This document shows, in pieces, positions 46,437 through 57,236 of a DNA stretch of 64,000 nucleotides (position 1 is the stretch's first letter; every line of letters begins with the position of its first letter). The position numbers were made by a program, and so were the translations under genes. The stretch comes from Lateolabrax maculatus (Eukaryota > Chordata > Actinopteri > Acropomatiformes > Lateolabracidae). The stretch covers positions 5,791,501 through 5,855,500 of the forward strand of contig CM062213.1 of NCBI GenBank assembly GCA_031216445.1. The letters are read 5' to 3'. The notes below the pieces were generated by a model. The model had not been told where the DNA came from, ran no database searches, and worked only from the letters and a program-made list of their open reading frames with translations.

Positions 46437-47929
46437 AATAAATATGAAATACCTTAAATAATGGTGTTAATTGCAAATGATCTGGTACCTCTATACAAAT
46501 TGGTTGTAGGTTGAACTTTATTTTGGCCATGGTTGTGAGAGGTTAATAATTACATTTTAACAATAATGAAATAACCTTAAGTTTTGTTTGTGGAAATCAG
46601 TTCCCTAGTGTCATAGCTGTACTGTATTTTATACATATGTAGCCTGGCCATGTTAAACTTGAAACCACAAAATTAATGGTAAGACACAGAAAAGACAGGT
46701 TGTGCCTAAAAATAATTCAACTGCATGCTGATATCTCCGTTCGAAGGAGTTAGTTGGGGTCTTAAAGAAAGCCATTCATTATTTCCCAGCTGAGGTGGAT
46801 TACTCGTCGACGGGTGCTGTTTGACATTTACCGTATGCATTTCATTATTGGAACTGACCTGGAAATTAACAGCAGCTTCTCTGAGCCTGCGTTCCAACCC
46901 CCCCATGTGCAACTCGCCAATGCATTGACCCTCTCCTCGTCTCCCTCCTGACCTTTCAGTACTGCATTATTTAACACACACAAATCCCACACAGACTGCC
47001 ACTGAATGCTAGGAAAAGGTATTGACAGAGACATATGGCTGCTGGTGGATAACATGCATAATTGAGGGGTAAGAAAACAGGTTATATCCCTGGTTGAGGT
47101 GTGTGAGACGAAGACACCGACCTTGGTCCTCTGTGCCCACTGCTGTGGGAGTAGACCTCTGTTTGAACACCTAACGCTAATTATTCAATCATGTTGAACT
47201 ACACACTATAAAAACCCTGTACTATGGCCATATTTTATTCAACATGAATGCTGTAGCTTAGCACACAAGACTGCGGCAATTCTGCAGAGTATTTCTAGTT
47301 TTGGAGAGTTTTTTGTTGTGTTATCGAAGGGCTATGTCATTCCAAGATCCTGTTATCACACGTTGCATTTCCTAAGTCTGTGAAGAGATGCTATGTGAAT
47401 CTTTCTCATGTTACAGAGATTCAGAAATGACTGACTATAATACAAATCTACTTCTAATACACAGAATAAATGCAAATTGAAGCTTGATGCCAGAGAGCAG
47501 TGCTGATAAATGTGATATGATAAACAATGATGTTACAGTAAATGGGGTAAGACAGTTTTACATTGAAACACTTATACTTTTCAACATTTAAAATGCATTC
47601 CTTCATTTATTTCACACATGCCTTATATTTATAATTTATTGTGACGGACATGAGTAAAATTTTTTAAAGAATTCAAACCAAAAAACAGCATTAGAAACAG
47701 TGTTTTATCAGAATCTTACAGATCAAGACCAACAATAAATGCACCTGATATGGTTGTCTGCAGTGCACTGTCCCAGACCAGAGGACAACTTCCTCTCAGT
47801 GGCAGCACTTTGATGACTATCTGAAAAGTGTCACAAGGGGTCCAAAAAAGTAATTAAATAATTAACAAGAGTTTACAAGAAAACCAAAGAAAATAAATGA
47901 TAGCGTGGTGGAGGAGGACAATGAGTCGA
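46437..47929. other. non-coding stretch
   Basis: Unique AT-rich DNA; no simple repeat of note and no gene supported. Confidence 0.6.
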
Positions 47930-48470
47930 CATTAACAATCAGGTCTGCCAGTGAATAACGAGCTCGCCCCCAACATTTTAATTAGCAGCCCGCCGGACGG
48001 CACAGTGATTAATGAACACTATTTGATTTCAGCGTTGCTCTGAATTAATAACAAATTGACATTTAATGAAAATTACTTACTGCAATTGGAATTAAAGCTG
48101 TTTTTTGCCCCTTTATGCACCACAGAATAATAATAAATACAAATGTTGTTATCCCCAATTGATCATAAATGTGTTAAAAGAGATATCAGAGGTGATGGGA
48201 TTGAATTATGGGAGGATTTTGCAAACAACATTAACAGCAGCAATTATCTTTTCATAGCCTCAGCTCTGGGCAATAACAGGACAAATGTCACTCGGCTGTT
48301 TATGTACGTCTTCTGTCATGCCGCGTCTCAATTGGAAACACTGCTCAGGAGTGACAGTGGGAAACTAAAGGGGTTAAGTCCTCAGTATGCTTCAGACAAA
48401 GGGCTTGTCAGATTATTTAACTGTGTCTGAAATGCCCTTTTATTGCACAGAGTGGGGGGCATCTGGCAAG
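47930..48470. promoter_or_regulatory. candidate conserved non-coding element
   Basis: Repeat-free block with a very high density of homeodomain-type cores in its first part: 'ttttaattagcagc', 'gattaatgaac', 'gaattaataac', 'tttaatgaaaatta' and 'ggaattaaagc'. The second part (48143-48430) stays open for 95 codons but has no recognisable domain. That combination is more typical of a slowly evolving enhancer than of a gene. The basis is composition only. Confidence 0.35.
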
Positions 48471-48490
48471 ACAATCAGATGATCACAACC

Positions 48491-48528
48491 AAAAGAATAG
48501 GTTGACATGTCTTACAACCTATTCTTTT
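48491..48528. other. perfect 14-bp inverted repeat (hairpin)
   Basis: 'aaaagaataggttg' (48491-48504) and 'caacctattctttt' (48515-48528) are exact reverse complements separated by a 10-base loop. It lies just beyond the candidate conserved element. The stem is too short and AT-rich for a typical miRNA precursor. It could be a cruciform or a small MITE remnant. Confidence 0.8.
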
Positions 48529-50039
48529 CTAAACTAAGGCCTACAGGGTTAGCAGTAACTTACTTTTGACATTTATCTGCTCAGTAGTACAGAAAAGATT
48601 ACAAAAAAAGTGTTTTCTACAGATCAGCCACTGAGCAGAATTATAAAATCTCAACTTTATACATGCAGTACCGTGTTTGTGGGTTTGCTCTGAGCCTCTG
48701 AATTCTCCCCAACCTCTTTCTGGAGATCAAACACTTCATTTGTCTTGGTGGGGGTTGAGGCACAGCATCCAACAGGTGATTCTGTACCCCGAAGCATGGT
48801 GGCCACATGTTGACGCTTCAGCCCATGATGCCTTCGACACAGACATACTAGCCTGAGGTTCTTTCCACCTCAGCTGCATCCCTCCCCACCTTGCACTCTA
48901 TTTCTGAATGCAGAACCTAACTGACCACATAGAGCTCCAATCAATATTGTTGCTCCTCTGAAGATCAAAAAGGATTTTGTTTATATGTACTTCGGTGTGC
49001 CTGGTTCTCCAGTTGAGGAGCCCCTCTGTGATTACTGCTCCATGCAGAGTCCACCCCTGTTCATTTGTCTGTATGAATGTCTTCTGTTCACTTTATTACT
49101 GCGCCCTCAAGTCCACGGTCTGCACTCTGTTTTTGACTGAGAAGAGGGATGATTAGTTTCTGTGAAGTCCAATATAAAATCTTGGTTGCTTGCTTCCATT
49201 TTAAATAAATAAACAAACTCATTTCACCTTCCCTATGTATTTCAAGGAGTCATGCTGTCAGCCCCTTACTGGCAACTACAAACAGCCAGGCTTTGTATGG
49301 CTTCTATCAATGTTTGAAAAACACTCGGAGATCCACACCAGAGGAGTCTGTATTTAAGTTTTGCTCGAGTATCACGTTCCTCTCTTCCTTTCACTTTGTT
49401 TGCCTTACAAAGATTTCTGCTCCAGATGATTTATGGGGAATATTGCTGTCTTGGATTTAGTTAGGCTTGGGTTTTGTGATACCTGCCTGCTTATAAAAAA
49501 AGATGTTGACTGAGATGGTATAATGATGATACATTTACCAATAATGCTTCTATCCAGAGGAGCAATATCCAGCTCCATGGCCATGTTGAGACTGTCACAG
49601 CTGTTTAATATTAAGATGTGCAACTTGCAGATCTTCTTTTCAAATGAGTATAATTTGCTCATTTATTCTCGGCAATTAAAAGATAATATATTGCACTGTT
49701 TAATTTAACAAGTTGAAGATGTCTTAAATATATAGTCACAGTCATCAGCCAAAGCTATATTTTTTATCAGGTATTTATGTGATGCTGTTCTAAAGCAATA
49801 TAATAGGGTTTAATCTCAGTAAAACAAATGGTTTTATACAGTCAAATCACTGACTGATGATTTTTTCTGATTTCTGTGTTGGTCTAAGTAACATGTCTTG
49901 ACCACAACCCCCAAGTGCGTCTGAACATTACATTTATTGATTTGCACACCTAACACCTTGGCTTCTATTATATATCGCCCCATAGTTTTTATTTACGCTT
50001 GCATTCTGTGTTGTTACAGACCAAGTTTCATGAATAATG
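48529..50039. other. non-coding stretch
   Basis: Unique AT-rich DNA; no gene or recognisable transposon. Confidence 0.55.
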
Positions 50040-50340
50040 AAAAACAATCTATCAGTCAAAGACCAGGGAAGGGAATCATCTTACTGTCACAGCATTTAGA
50101 TGAAAAATCACACCACGCACTACATTTCCACAAAATGCCCAAGACATTCATAGAGGTGTTTATCGGCCAACTGGCGAATGGCTCGCAACGAGACGCTTCA
50201 AATCGCCCCGGGGAAAGAGACGTTTGGAGCAATAACAAATTAGACATTGAAATAAGACGACTCAATAGCACAGCAGACAAATTGCAGGAGCCGGGCAGTG
50301 CTCATTAATTCTAACTATGGACTCCTCAGCTGCATTGATC
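50040..50340. promoter_or_regulatory. candidate conserved non-coding element
   Basis: GC-balanced, repeat-free block standing out from AT-rich flanks (for example 'tttatcggccaactggcgaa' and 'cgcttcaaatcgccccgggg'). The plus strand is open for 123 codons (49937-50308), and most of the minus strand is open too (50056-50280). Openness on both strands argues for constrained composition rather than a specific protein. No domain is visible. Confidence 0.3.
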
Positions 50341-51998
50341 ATATCCTCCATTTATTCCAGTAAACGGGGAAAGAATGAGGGACATGATATGAAGATGGCA
50401 TTGGTGTTCAATTTCTGGCTAACCCCAGGTCACCACTGAATATTAATATTAAGTACAGTATAGTGTATGTACTATACGTGATGTTTACCACATCTGAGCA
50501 GATATATTTATCGTTGCCACAAGCCAGGATGGTGTGAAATCATTTAAACATGTTGTTCTATTTCCCATCCTTTCTAATCGAGTTGGAAAGGTGTAAACAA
50601 TAAGGGTGGAGCCAAGCAAATTCTATGCCCAAACATGTCCACTATCATCAGATCTGAGACGAGAATAATGAATGCAGGCGAAGGGTTGATAATGAATAAG
50701 TGGAACACAGCAGAGTCAGCCTTCACAAACTTAATAGAAAGTTATGAGTATATCAAGATATGGCTGGAGCTTGAGTCCGACAAGGGAGAAGTCAATGATT
50801 GTTCAATGCTGATGACAGCAATCAAAAGGCAAGCTCTCCCAGGTTGCTGTGGGCTTTGGGTAATGGTACCAGAGTACATCTCTAAGTAATAAAGGGAACA
50901 AGAGACTTGACAAGGTTTAACAACTAACAATCCACTATTAGGCTCTATAAAAACAAAGTTCTGACCCCAAACCTTATTTTCTTAGAAAAAAGCTGTTTGA
51001 AAATCCACCCAAGGTGCAAGAAATCATGAAGAAGCCATAATGACGCCCTCACTTTTACATTACAACATTTAATGCATAACCACAGTGTCTTACACAGGGA
51101 GTTTGATAGATGGTTGGTATCAGTTTAGTCTGTTTGCGTGGTGTACCGGCTGAAGGTGAGGGGAAATGGTTAAAGCCTCCACCAAAAGAAGAAAAATCAC
51201 TCACACTAACTCCAAAGTTGTCCTGTTTTTGTTGTCTGTTCTTAGCTGGCATGCTGGCTAATGTTAGAGGGGGCAAAAGAATAACAGCAGATGTAATTTG
51301 ATGATGTTGTGAAGTAGTATATGATCCTGGGAGTTGTTGTCTTCATTACTAACTAAATTCAATCATGGGGTAGCCAATCGCTGTCACCTGTGGTCAAAAC
51401 AATCATACTAAAAATAACTTTATGAGCGTGTTAAACGTACTGAACATGAACACACCCAAAATGTCGCCAATAATCCATTGCACAAGAAAACTGAATGCCC
51501 AAACAACTATGGCAAGTAGAGTAGGTCAAAGTCAATCTGTGAACTGTGAAGGATGTTTACATGTTTGTTTTCTCTTTTACATGATTTTGGCTAACCTCTG
51601 GGTTTGTGTAAAACCTCCGTTAAATCCCCTAATTTCCTTGCTTCATTTTGCTTCTTTTCAGCAATCTCACTACATTTTACAGAACTCAGATATTAACTTC
51701 TTTGAGTACAGCATTATTATTACCAACAGGAAATGATGGCCAAAGTTATGAAAATAATACCCAATTTGTAATAAGCAGGAATTATCCTTTAGTAGGATTT
51801 TTAGGTTTTGCTTTTTTGTTAGGTCTTAAAGATACACTCATCTAAAGAATGATTTCAACAACTAAGCTTAAAATGTTCTTTAACTACAGCCTGTTTGCTC
51901 ATTATGTCCTTCAGCATGCAGGCACCACACTTACTCTACAGGAAGTGTGCATGGGATGCTGTACACCGGGAGCTGAAGCACTCAGGCATGTGCACTAC
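50341..51998. other. non-coding stretch
   Basis: Unique DNA. The 27-bp block at 51448-51474 repeats 4021-4047 with two mismatches. No gene is supported. Confidence 0.55.
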
Positions 51999-52080
51999 AG
52001 ATGTGCACATGTCCACAGCAAGACATGGAAGACTCTCAGGCTGCTTGGATTTCCGTAATGGTCCATTTTGCTGACCCTTG
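51999..52080 (-). other. exon-like island with start codon on minus strand
   Basis: A very long pyrimidine tract on the minus strand (about 52085-52165) ends in a textbook acceptor (cccacatctccag). Fourteen bases later an ATG in strong context (agcaaaATGG) begins MDHYGNPSSLRVFHVLLWTC, a charged/polar start followed by a hydrophobic run like a secretory signal peptide. A donor-like gtagtg follows at 51998, which is weak. This could be a first coding exon of a secreted or membrane protein, but I recognise no family. Confidence 0.27.
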
Positions 52081-52225
52081 CTGGAGATGTGGGAGCCAGA
52101 TAGAAGAAAAAAAGAGAGATCGAGAGAGTGAGGAGAGACAGGATAGAATAGGGAGAATAAGATGGAACTGAGAGAGAGAGAGGATCACCTCTTGGGGATT
52201 GGACTGTCAGAGAAGAGAACAAGGT
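52081..52225 (+). repeat. purine-rich tract
   Basis: Interrupted GA-rich sequence (gaaaaaaagagagatcgaga and following). On the minus strand it is the pyrimidine tract in front of the island at 51999-52080. Confidence 0.8.
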
Positions 52226-54257
52226 GAGAGAGGTGAGCAGGGATCAGTTAATGACTAGTATAGTGGGAAGTAGGGGAATACTGGTAGAGTCGGCTCTCAG
52301 TCCATGCCATTTAACAACATAATGCCCCTCTTCTAATTCCAAGAGCAGATGTGGAATCTGCTTTCCTCTTATTTTCTTGTTCATATTTTTCCACTCTTGC
52401 TTTACACTTGCATATTAGATACATCACTAAATACTGATTTTCTTTTTGTATGACATGAGTGGTACAAAAATCTTCCACAATTTTAACATGTCACACTAAA
52501 AACGAACTCTTGTCATTTTGATTAAATTTACACTTTCATCAAAGTGACTGAACAGAGATACAGCAAACAGAGATAATGAGCATAATCTAAGTTAGGCACA
52601 CAGTGACATTTTCCTCCCAGGAAGGTTGTCATTTTCAGTCGATATTAATGGTCCTACCCATGAAGGATTTATTTTTTTAATGTGAATTCCAGCTTTTATC
52701 TTCATGAAACATTCTTAAACCACATCTTAAACTTTTCAAAATATCCTCTTATCAAAGTCTGTCAGTTAACATACTTAAACCAGCATTGCATTATTACATT
52801 ATTCTACACATTTTCAGTAATTACAAGGGTATAAATTCATAAACTTTAATAATAGCTTGGTTCTGGATAGCCATGATTGTAGGATTCTTTGTTTGGACCC
52901 ATGTGCCTGCTATATATAGACAATCATTGTCCATTCATTGATCTTCTTTACAATTCCACCCTCAAATGTAGAACTTTATATGTTCATTAATAAAAGGGCC
53001 ACAGCCATTATCTAAGGTTTATTCATTGTTCATTGAGTATTAATACAATATGACTATTTAATGCAATCTTTTGGAGGATAGCCTCTGGAGCACCATAACC
53101 TGAGTTTAGAGGAGAGAGATTTATTTTGTAGGGTACATAAGGTGAAGGAGCAAGAGGCTATGTGGGATCATAGGAGATGTGAATCCCAGCTGAAGATATC
53201 CCCATTCAATTCTGGTACAGCTCAGAATTCCTCTCTACAAGCTAAACTATCATACATTCCTCTCACACAGGTCCACAAAGTCTCCCTTTCTTCCCCTTTC
53301 TCTCAGTTTCTGTATTTTTGTCTGTTCTCTTATCATTTTTAACTGTAGATTCTGCCTTTTTGGTTAAATAACGGGACTGAGCGTGGTAATAAGCGGTTAC
53401 TTTAGGATTTGCTCAATAATGTAAACACTATAAATGCAACACAGCAATGCATATAGAATGATAATTACTTTAGTAATTATCAGCTTCAAGTAAATCAAGC
53501 TCATGCTCATGCAGTGTGAACGTCAACTACATATTGGTCCATTATGGCAAACAATAATTAGTGGTGTGGAAGGGTGGTAAGTGTTAGTGCTTGCAGAAGT
53601 GCGTTGAATTTCTAACTATACAATTGTCACATTTGTGCATGCGTCCTTTCATTCCCCAAGGCGCAATCAGTTGTAGCTGGAGGTTAGCTGCTCACAGCCG
53701 TTTTAAATGGGGAATGCAAATAATGCTAACAAGCTGTGGCTGTGAGGCTGTACGTTGCCAGAATAATCTGTTCCCTCAGACTGCCAGCCACTGACTCTGT
53801 CCATGGTCCTCACATGCTCCAGCACTGAAAGAAAGGGCAGGAAATTGTTTGGTAAGTGCTCCTGTGAGGTAGGAGCATGGCTGAAAAAGCAACAATCAGT
53901 GGACCAGATATTTCCTTAAAGAGGGGGTTTTAAGGAAAACAAGAAGTGTCCAGACTTAGAGTGGCTTTTGCTGTTAGAGAGGTTTCTTATGTTGTACCTA
54001 CTTTGCCAGACGAGGTTGGAACTTCAATCAAGGCAACCACATTGTTTGAGTGATAGATATTGCCCGGCACTTCACTTCACATCCTTAAAATTAGACACGC
54101 ATATATAATTCCTGCTGATGAACGATGAATATCTGGATTTAATTACCTAAAAGGAAAAGCCCTCAAACATTTGACAAGCAGTTTGGCTGGATACTTCAAA
54201 ATACGTCAAATAGTTAGACTGTATATTGCAAATAGTTAAATAGGCCTAGTTACTCAC
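52226..54257. other. non-coding stretch
   Basis: Unique AT-rich DNA with a 24-bp palindrome at 53459-53482. A plus-strand donor-like 'tttg/gtaagt' lies near 53861. No gene is supported. Confidence 0.55.
53459..53482. other. perfect AT-rich palindrome
   Basis: 'tgataattac' and 'gtaattatca' are exact reverse complements around a 4-base centre. It contains two TAAT/ATTA cores in inverted orientation, so it could be a paired homeodomain site or a cruciform. Confidence 0.75.
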
Positions 54258-54319
54258 CATGGAAAAGGTTCTGATCTCATGGGAGCTCCCTCAAGGATCC
54301 GAACAGCATGCAAAAAACT
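54258..54319 (-). other. exon-like island 3 on minus strand
   Basis: Acceptor-like ctcctggcag and a strong donor (ccatg/gtgagt) bound 62 bp. Only one frame is open (SFLHAVRILEGAPMRSEPFP), and it is in phase with the two islands upstream on this strand at 54899-54949 and 55228-55266. Confidence 0.22.
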
Positions 54320-54898
54320 CTGCCAGGAGCACTAAATCCCCCAGGGCATAGTGAACATACACAATTTATGGCATACAGATAAATGAAATCATTGCATGAG
54401 CCCAAAATTTTTACACCAAATCTACAGGGGGAATACTGTCTTATATTCGCTAGAATGTGACTGGATGTTTCAGCTCATATGTTATTAACCAATTAAATGT
54501 GGAAGTATGGATGAGTTGTAGATCAATAATGCATCCGGGACTTCATTGTTCTATCTGAATTAAAGTGACGCTCCATTTGTGTATGGCATCACTCGTTAGA
54601 ATTGCCTATACTGTACACGTTCTGCCTTAATCATTTAAAAAAAATAAATTTAATATGCATTTAGATGTGTAGCAGATGAAAAATTCATACCAGAGTACAG
54701 GAGCGTAAACTCAGCTTATAGAAGGAGCTTATGTGATTTTAAAGAGGTCTGTGTTTGTGTCTCCAGCAACTAAAGCTACAACAATTGCTCTCTGTGTTTC
54801 TGATTTCTGGGCACAATTTTATGCTAAAATAGGCTGCTGTGCCACTGTGTCACTTACAGTAAATCTCCTAAACACAAAAACTGTGCATCTCCACTCAC

Positions 54899-54949
54899 CT
54901 CATTGTTGCATAGTTGATTATTTTTTGTGCTAAAATCATATTGTGTGAG
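54899..54949 (-). other. exon-like island 2 on minus strand
   Basis: The acceptor (tttttcgtcatcattctcag) and donor (atgag/gtgagt) are both near consensus. The 51 bp between are a multiple of three; the phase-0 frame LTQYDFSTKNNQLCNNE is open. The composition is AT-rich, which is less typical of coding exons. Confidence 0.25.
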
Positions 54950-55227
54950 CTGAGAATGATGACGAAAAAATAAATGCCAAGCAAAATAAGATGTTAAAAG
55001 ACATGGGGTGTTTAGTTGGGCAGAAAATGTACAGGATATATGTCTAATGAGCTCATAAGATGAAGGGTAAACCGGCAGGGGGGAACAAGAAACAACAACA
55101 CAGTAATAGAATACAATAGTCTGAAGACCTTTCCCCTGTACAGTGTTTTTACTTTGGGAAATCCAATCTCTAACCTAACCAAGTTGAGTTTTCTGCTTCA
55201 CTGGTGTGAACAGGCCTGGCCACTCAC
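54950..55227. other. short intervening sequence
   Basis: About 280 bp between two exon-like islands; a plausible fish intron length, otherwise featureless. Confidence 0.4.
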
Positions 55228-55266
55228 CTGCAGTGTAATTAAAGCTAAACAAACTCCATCAATCAG
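55228..55266 (-). other. exon-like island 1 on minus strand
   Basis: A consensus donor (tgcag/gtgagt) follows 39 bp open in phase 0 (LIDGVCLALITLQ). The acceptor (ggtaatggcag) is preceded on the minus strand by the long pyrimidine complement of the polypurine tract at 55276-55465. The tract is not immediately adjacent to the AG, so acceptor strength is uncertain. Confidence 0.25.
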
Positions 55267-55275
55267 CTGCCATTA

Positions 55276-55465
55276 CCACGAAGGGGGAAGGAAGAGGGGA
55301 GGAAAGGGAAGAGGGAAAAAAGGATGGTGGAAGGGAGGAAAGGGAGGCAGGAGGAATGCAGAGCAAGGGATGCTGAAAGAAGGGATGGAGAGAAAGAGGA
55401 CAGAAAAAGAAGAAGGCGGGAGGAATGATGGGTTGGAGGCAGGAGCCGGGAAAAAGAAAACGAAA
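55276..55465 (+). repeat. long polypurine tract
   Basis: About 190 bp that is mostly A and G on the plus strand (gaagggggaaggaagagggg and following) with few pyrimidine interruptions. It can form triplex (H-DNA) structure. The 123-codon open frame across it (55154-55525) is Lys/Gly/Arg-rich low complexity and not a gene. Confidence 0.9.
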
Positions 55466-55573
55466 CAATCTGGCCAAATCAGGTTTGGAGTGGAGGGTAG
55501 TGAGCAGAGTGATTACAGCAACTAGACTGACTCACCCAGAGAGAGGGCCCCAGGGAGCTGACTAGGTGCACAG

Positions 55574-55576
<3 letters not shown>

Positions 55577-55611
<35 letters not shown>
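55577..55611. repeat. (CA)n microsatellite
   Basis: A pure CA run of about 35 bp. Confidence 0.95.
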
Positions 55612-55613
<2 letters not shown>

Positions 55614-56359
55614 AACAGTGCACATTCTGTATATAACTTACACACAAACCCTGGTCACATACTCTCTCTGTAAAATTCAAAAAACACTCTATTATTGTCA
55701 AAAGCATTTCACATTTGTGAACAGCAGTGTTTCAGTGCTGCAGGCTTTATATCAGGCCTTATAAACACATGCATTCTGTACTGACACACAAACACATGCA
55801 CACACACTAACAGTTATTATTCAGTTTAGTGTGTTTGATATTTTGTGGTCCCCCCTTGGTGCATCTGCTGCTGATGTGATGGGGGGCACGTCACTAACTC
55901 TGTCAGCGGTCCTAGCCTTTTTTCCTCTGAAGTGTCAAGCATCATCTGTGCTCAGGTGCTCCACAGTTTATCTTGTGCCTCTTCTCAGCACCCTGCTGAT
56001 AGATGCTATCTGCGCTGTTATTACCCCTCTAGTAATAAAACAACACTTCTCTCTTCCTGTTTCGGGTTGTCAGGCACTACTTCCCCGCAGTGTTTTTTTC
56101 CTTTTCCGATCAACACCCGACAATGACTCAAATTTGCCCAAACAGATGCGTGGGAGGAGGCATCAGGAGGAGCTCTGAATGCAAAGTGAAAGTTGTAGCA
56201 AAAATTTAAAACGATAAAAAAAAACAACTCACTCTGAACTCCACGGAACAACTCACTTAACCTTTGAATCTGGTTGACATTTTGTTGGCTTTACTTCCTC
56301 ATTGTTTGGGTCCCACTGCTGCGTATATAAAAATATAAAGAATTATTGCAAAATCAACC

Positions 56360-56361
<2 letters not shown>
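55612..56361. other. non-coding stretch
   Basis: Unique DNA. The open frame at 55831-56178 starts at GTG, is rich in hydrophobic residues and shows no domain. No gene is supported. Confidence 0.5.

Positions 56362-56408
<47 letters not shown>
56362..56408. repeat. (TA)n microsatellite
   Basis: A pure TA run of about 46 bp, the longest in the window; prone to cruciform extrusion and to slippage. Confidence 0.95.
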
Positions 56409-56413
<5 letters not shown>

Positions 56414-57183
56414 GTGCATGGGTGTGGATGTTCTTGGGAGGTTTGTGAGCTCATTAAAAGCTAATTTATAGTGGGAACCCTTTAGGACACACTGGACTTG
56501 CATATTTAATAAAGGTGACAAAATAAAGACATGAGCATAAAGGAAAAAGCTAAACTATTTGGAGCTACTTTCTACTCAAGAGATAGTCCCTACAAAAACT
56601 GTTGACAGTGTGTGGGATTGTGGATTATTCAGAGTAATCAGGACATTCACTGTTAAAAGAAAGCTTGCTGTTGATTTTATAAATGGAATTGTTAAATGCC
56701 GTTAGTATATCAAATAAAAATAACATTGACCTCTACTGTGTTGTCAAATCTGAATGTCAAATAACCTGCAAAAATAAAAGCCCGACTAGCTGCATGACTA
56801 GATATCAGAAGATGTAATTGTGAAAATTGGTTTTTGTAATTAGCTTTATTTAGTTTTACAGGTTGGAAACACATTTACCCTGGAAACCTGAGCACTTTTT
56901 GCCTCAAAGGACCCTGAGGTCTGCGCTCTCCCTGGCCTTTTGCCGTTCCCATTCACTTGGTAAATAATTTGACTTCTCTCAGACTGGTGCTCGCTGTGTC
57001 AGAGGGGCAGGTGAGAAGATGGATGCTATGTTTGGACCGGGAACAAGCCTGGCTCGTCAGGACATGAGGACAGTGACGCTTGCATCCTGGGCCGTGTGAC
57101 AGTTAGCCGTGACAGTTTGCTGTAATGACCTGAGCTCCTGTGCTCTCGGCAGGGTGAAGCTTCTGGGGGCAGAGAGAGGGAGC
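56409..57183. other. non-coding stretch with a possible micro-exon
   Basis: Unique DNA. At 56983-57010 a good acceptor (ttgacttctctcag) and consensus donor (ggcag/gtgaga) on the plus strand bound 28 bp. The block at 56930-57130 is GC-balanced. No other support for a gene was found. Confidence 0.4.
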
Positions 57184-57236
57184 GGGGGGCTGGGGGGGGG
57201 GGGGGGGTGTGGGGGTGAAGGGTGGTGGCTGTGGGT
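57184..57236 (+). repeat. G-rich tract with poly-G core
   Basis: Poly-G runs (a 6-G run, then about 15 G at 57193-57207) continue as 'tgtgggggtgaagggtggtg'. Several G-triplets give strong G-quadruplex potential. Confidence 0.92.

Noticed and set aside
55831..56178. 115-codon hydrophobic frame on the plus strand
   Set aside because: Starts at GTG, which is not a normal vertebrate start; pyrimidine-rich DNA yields Leu/Ser/Phe runs; no domain.
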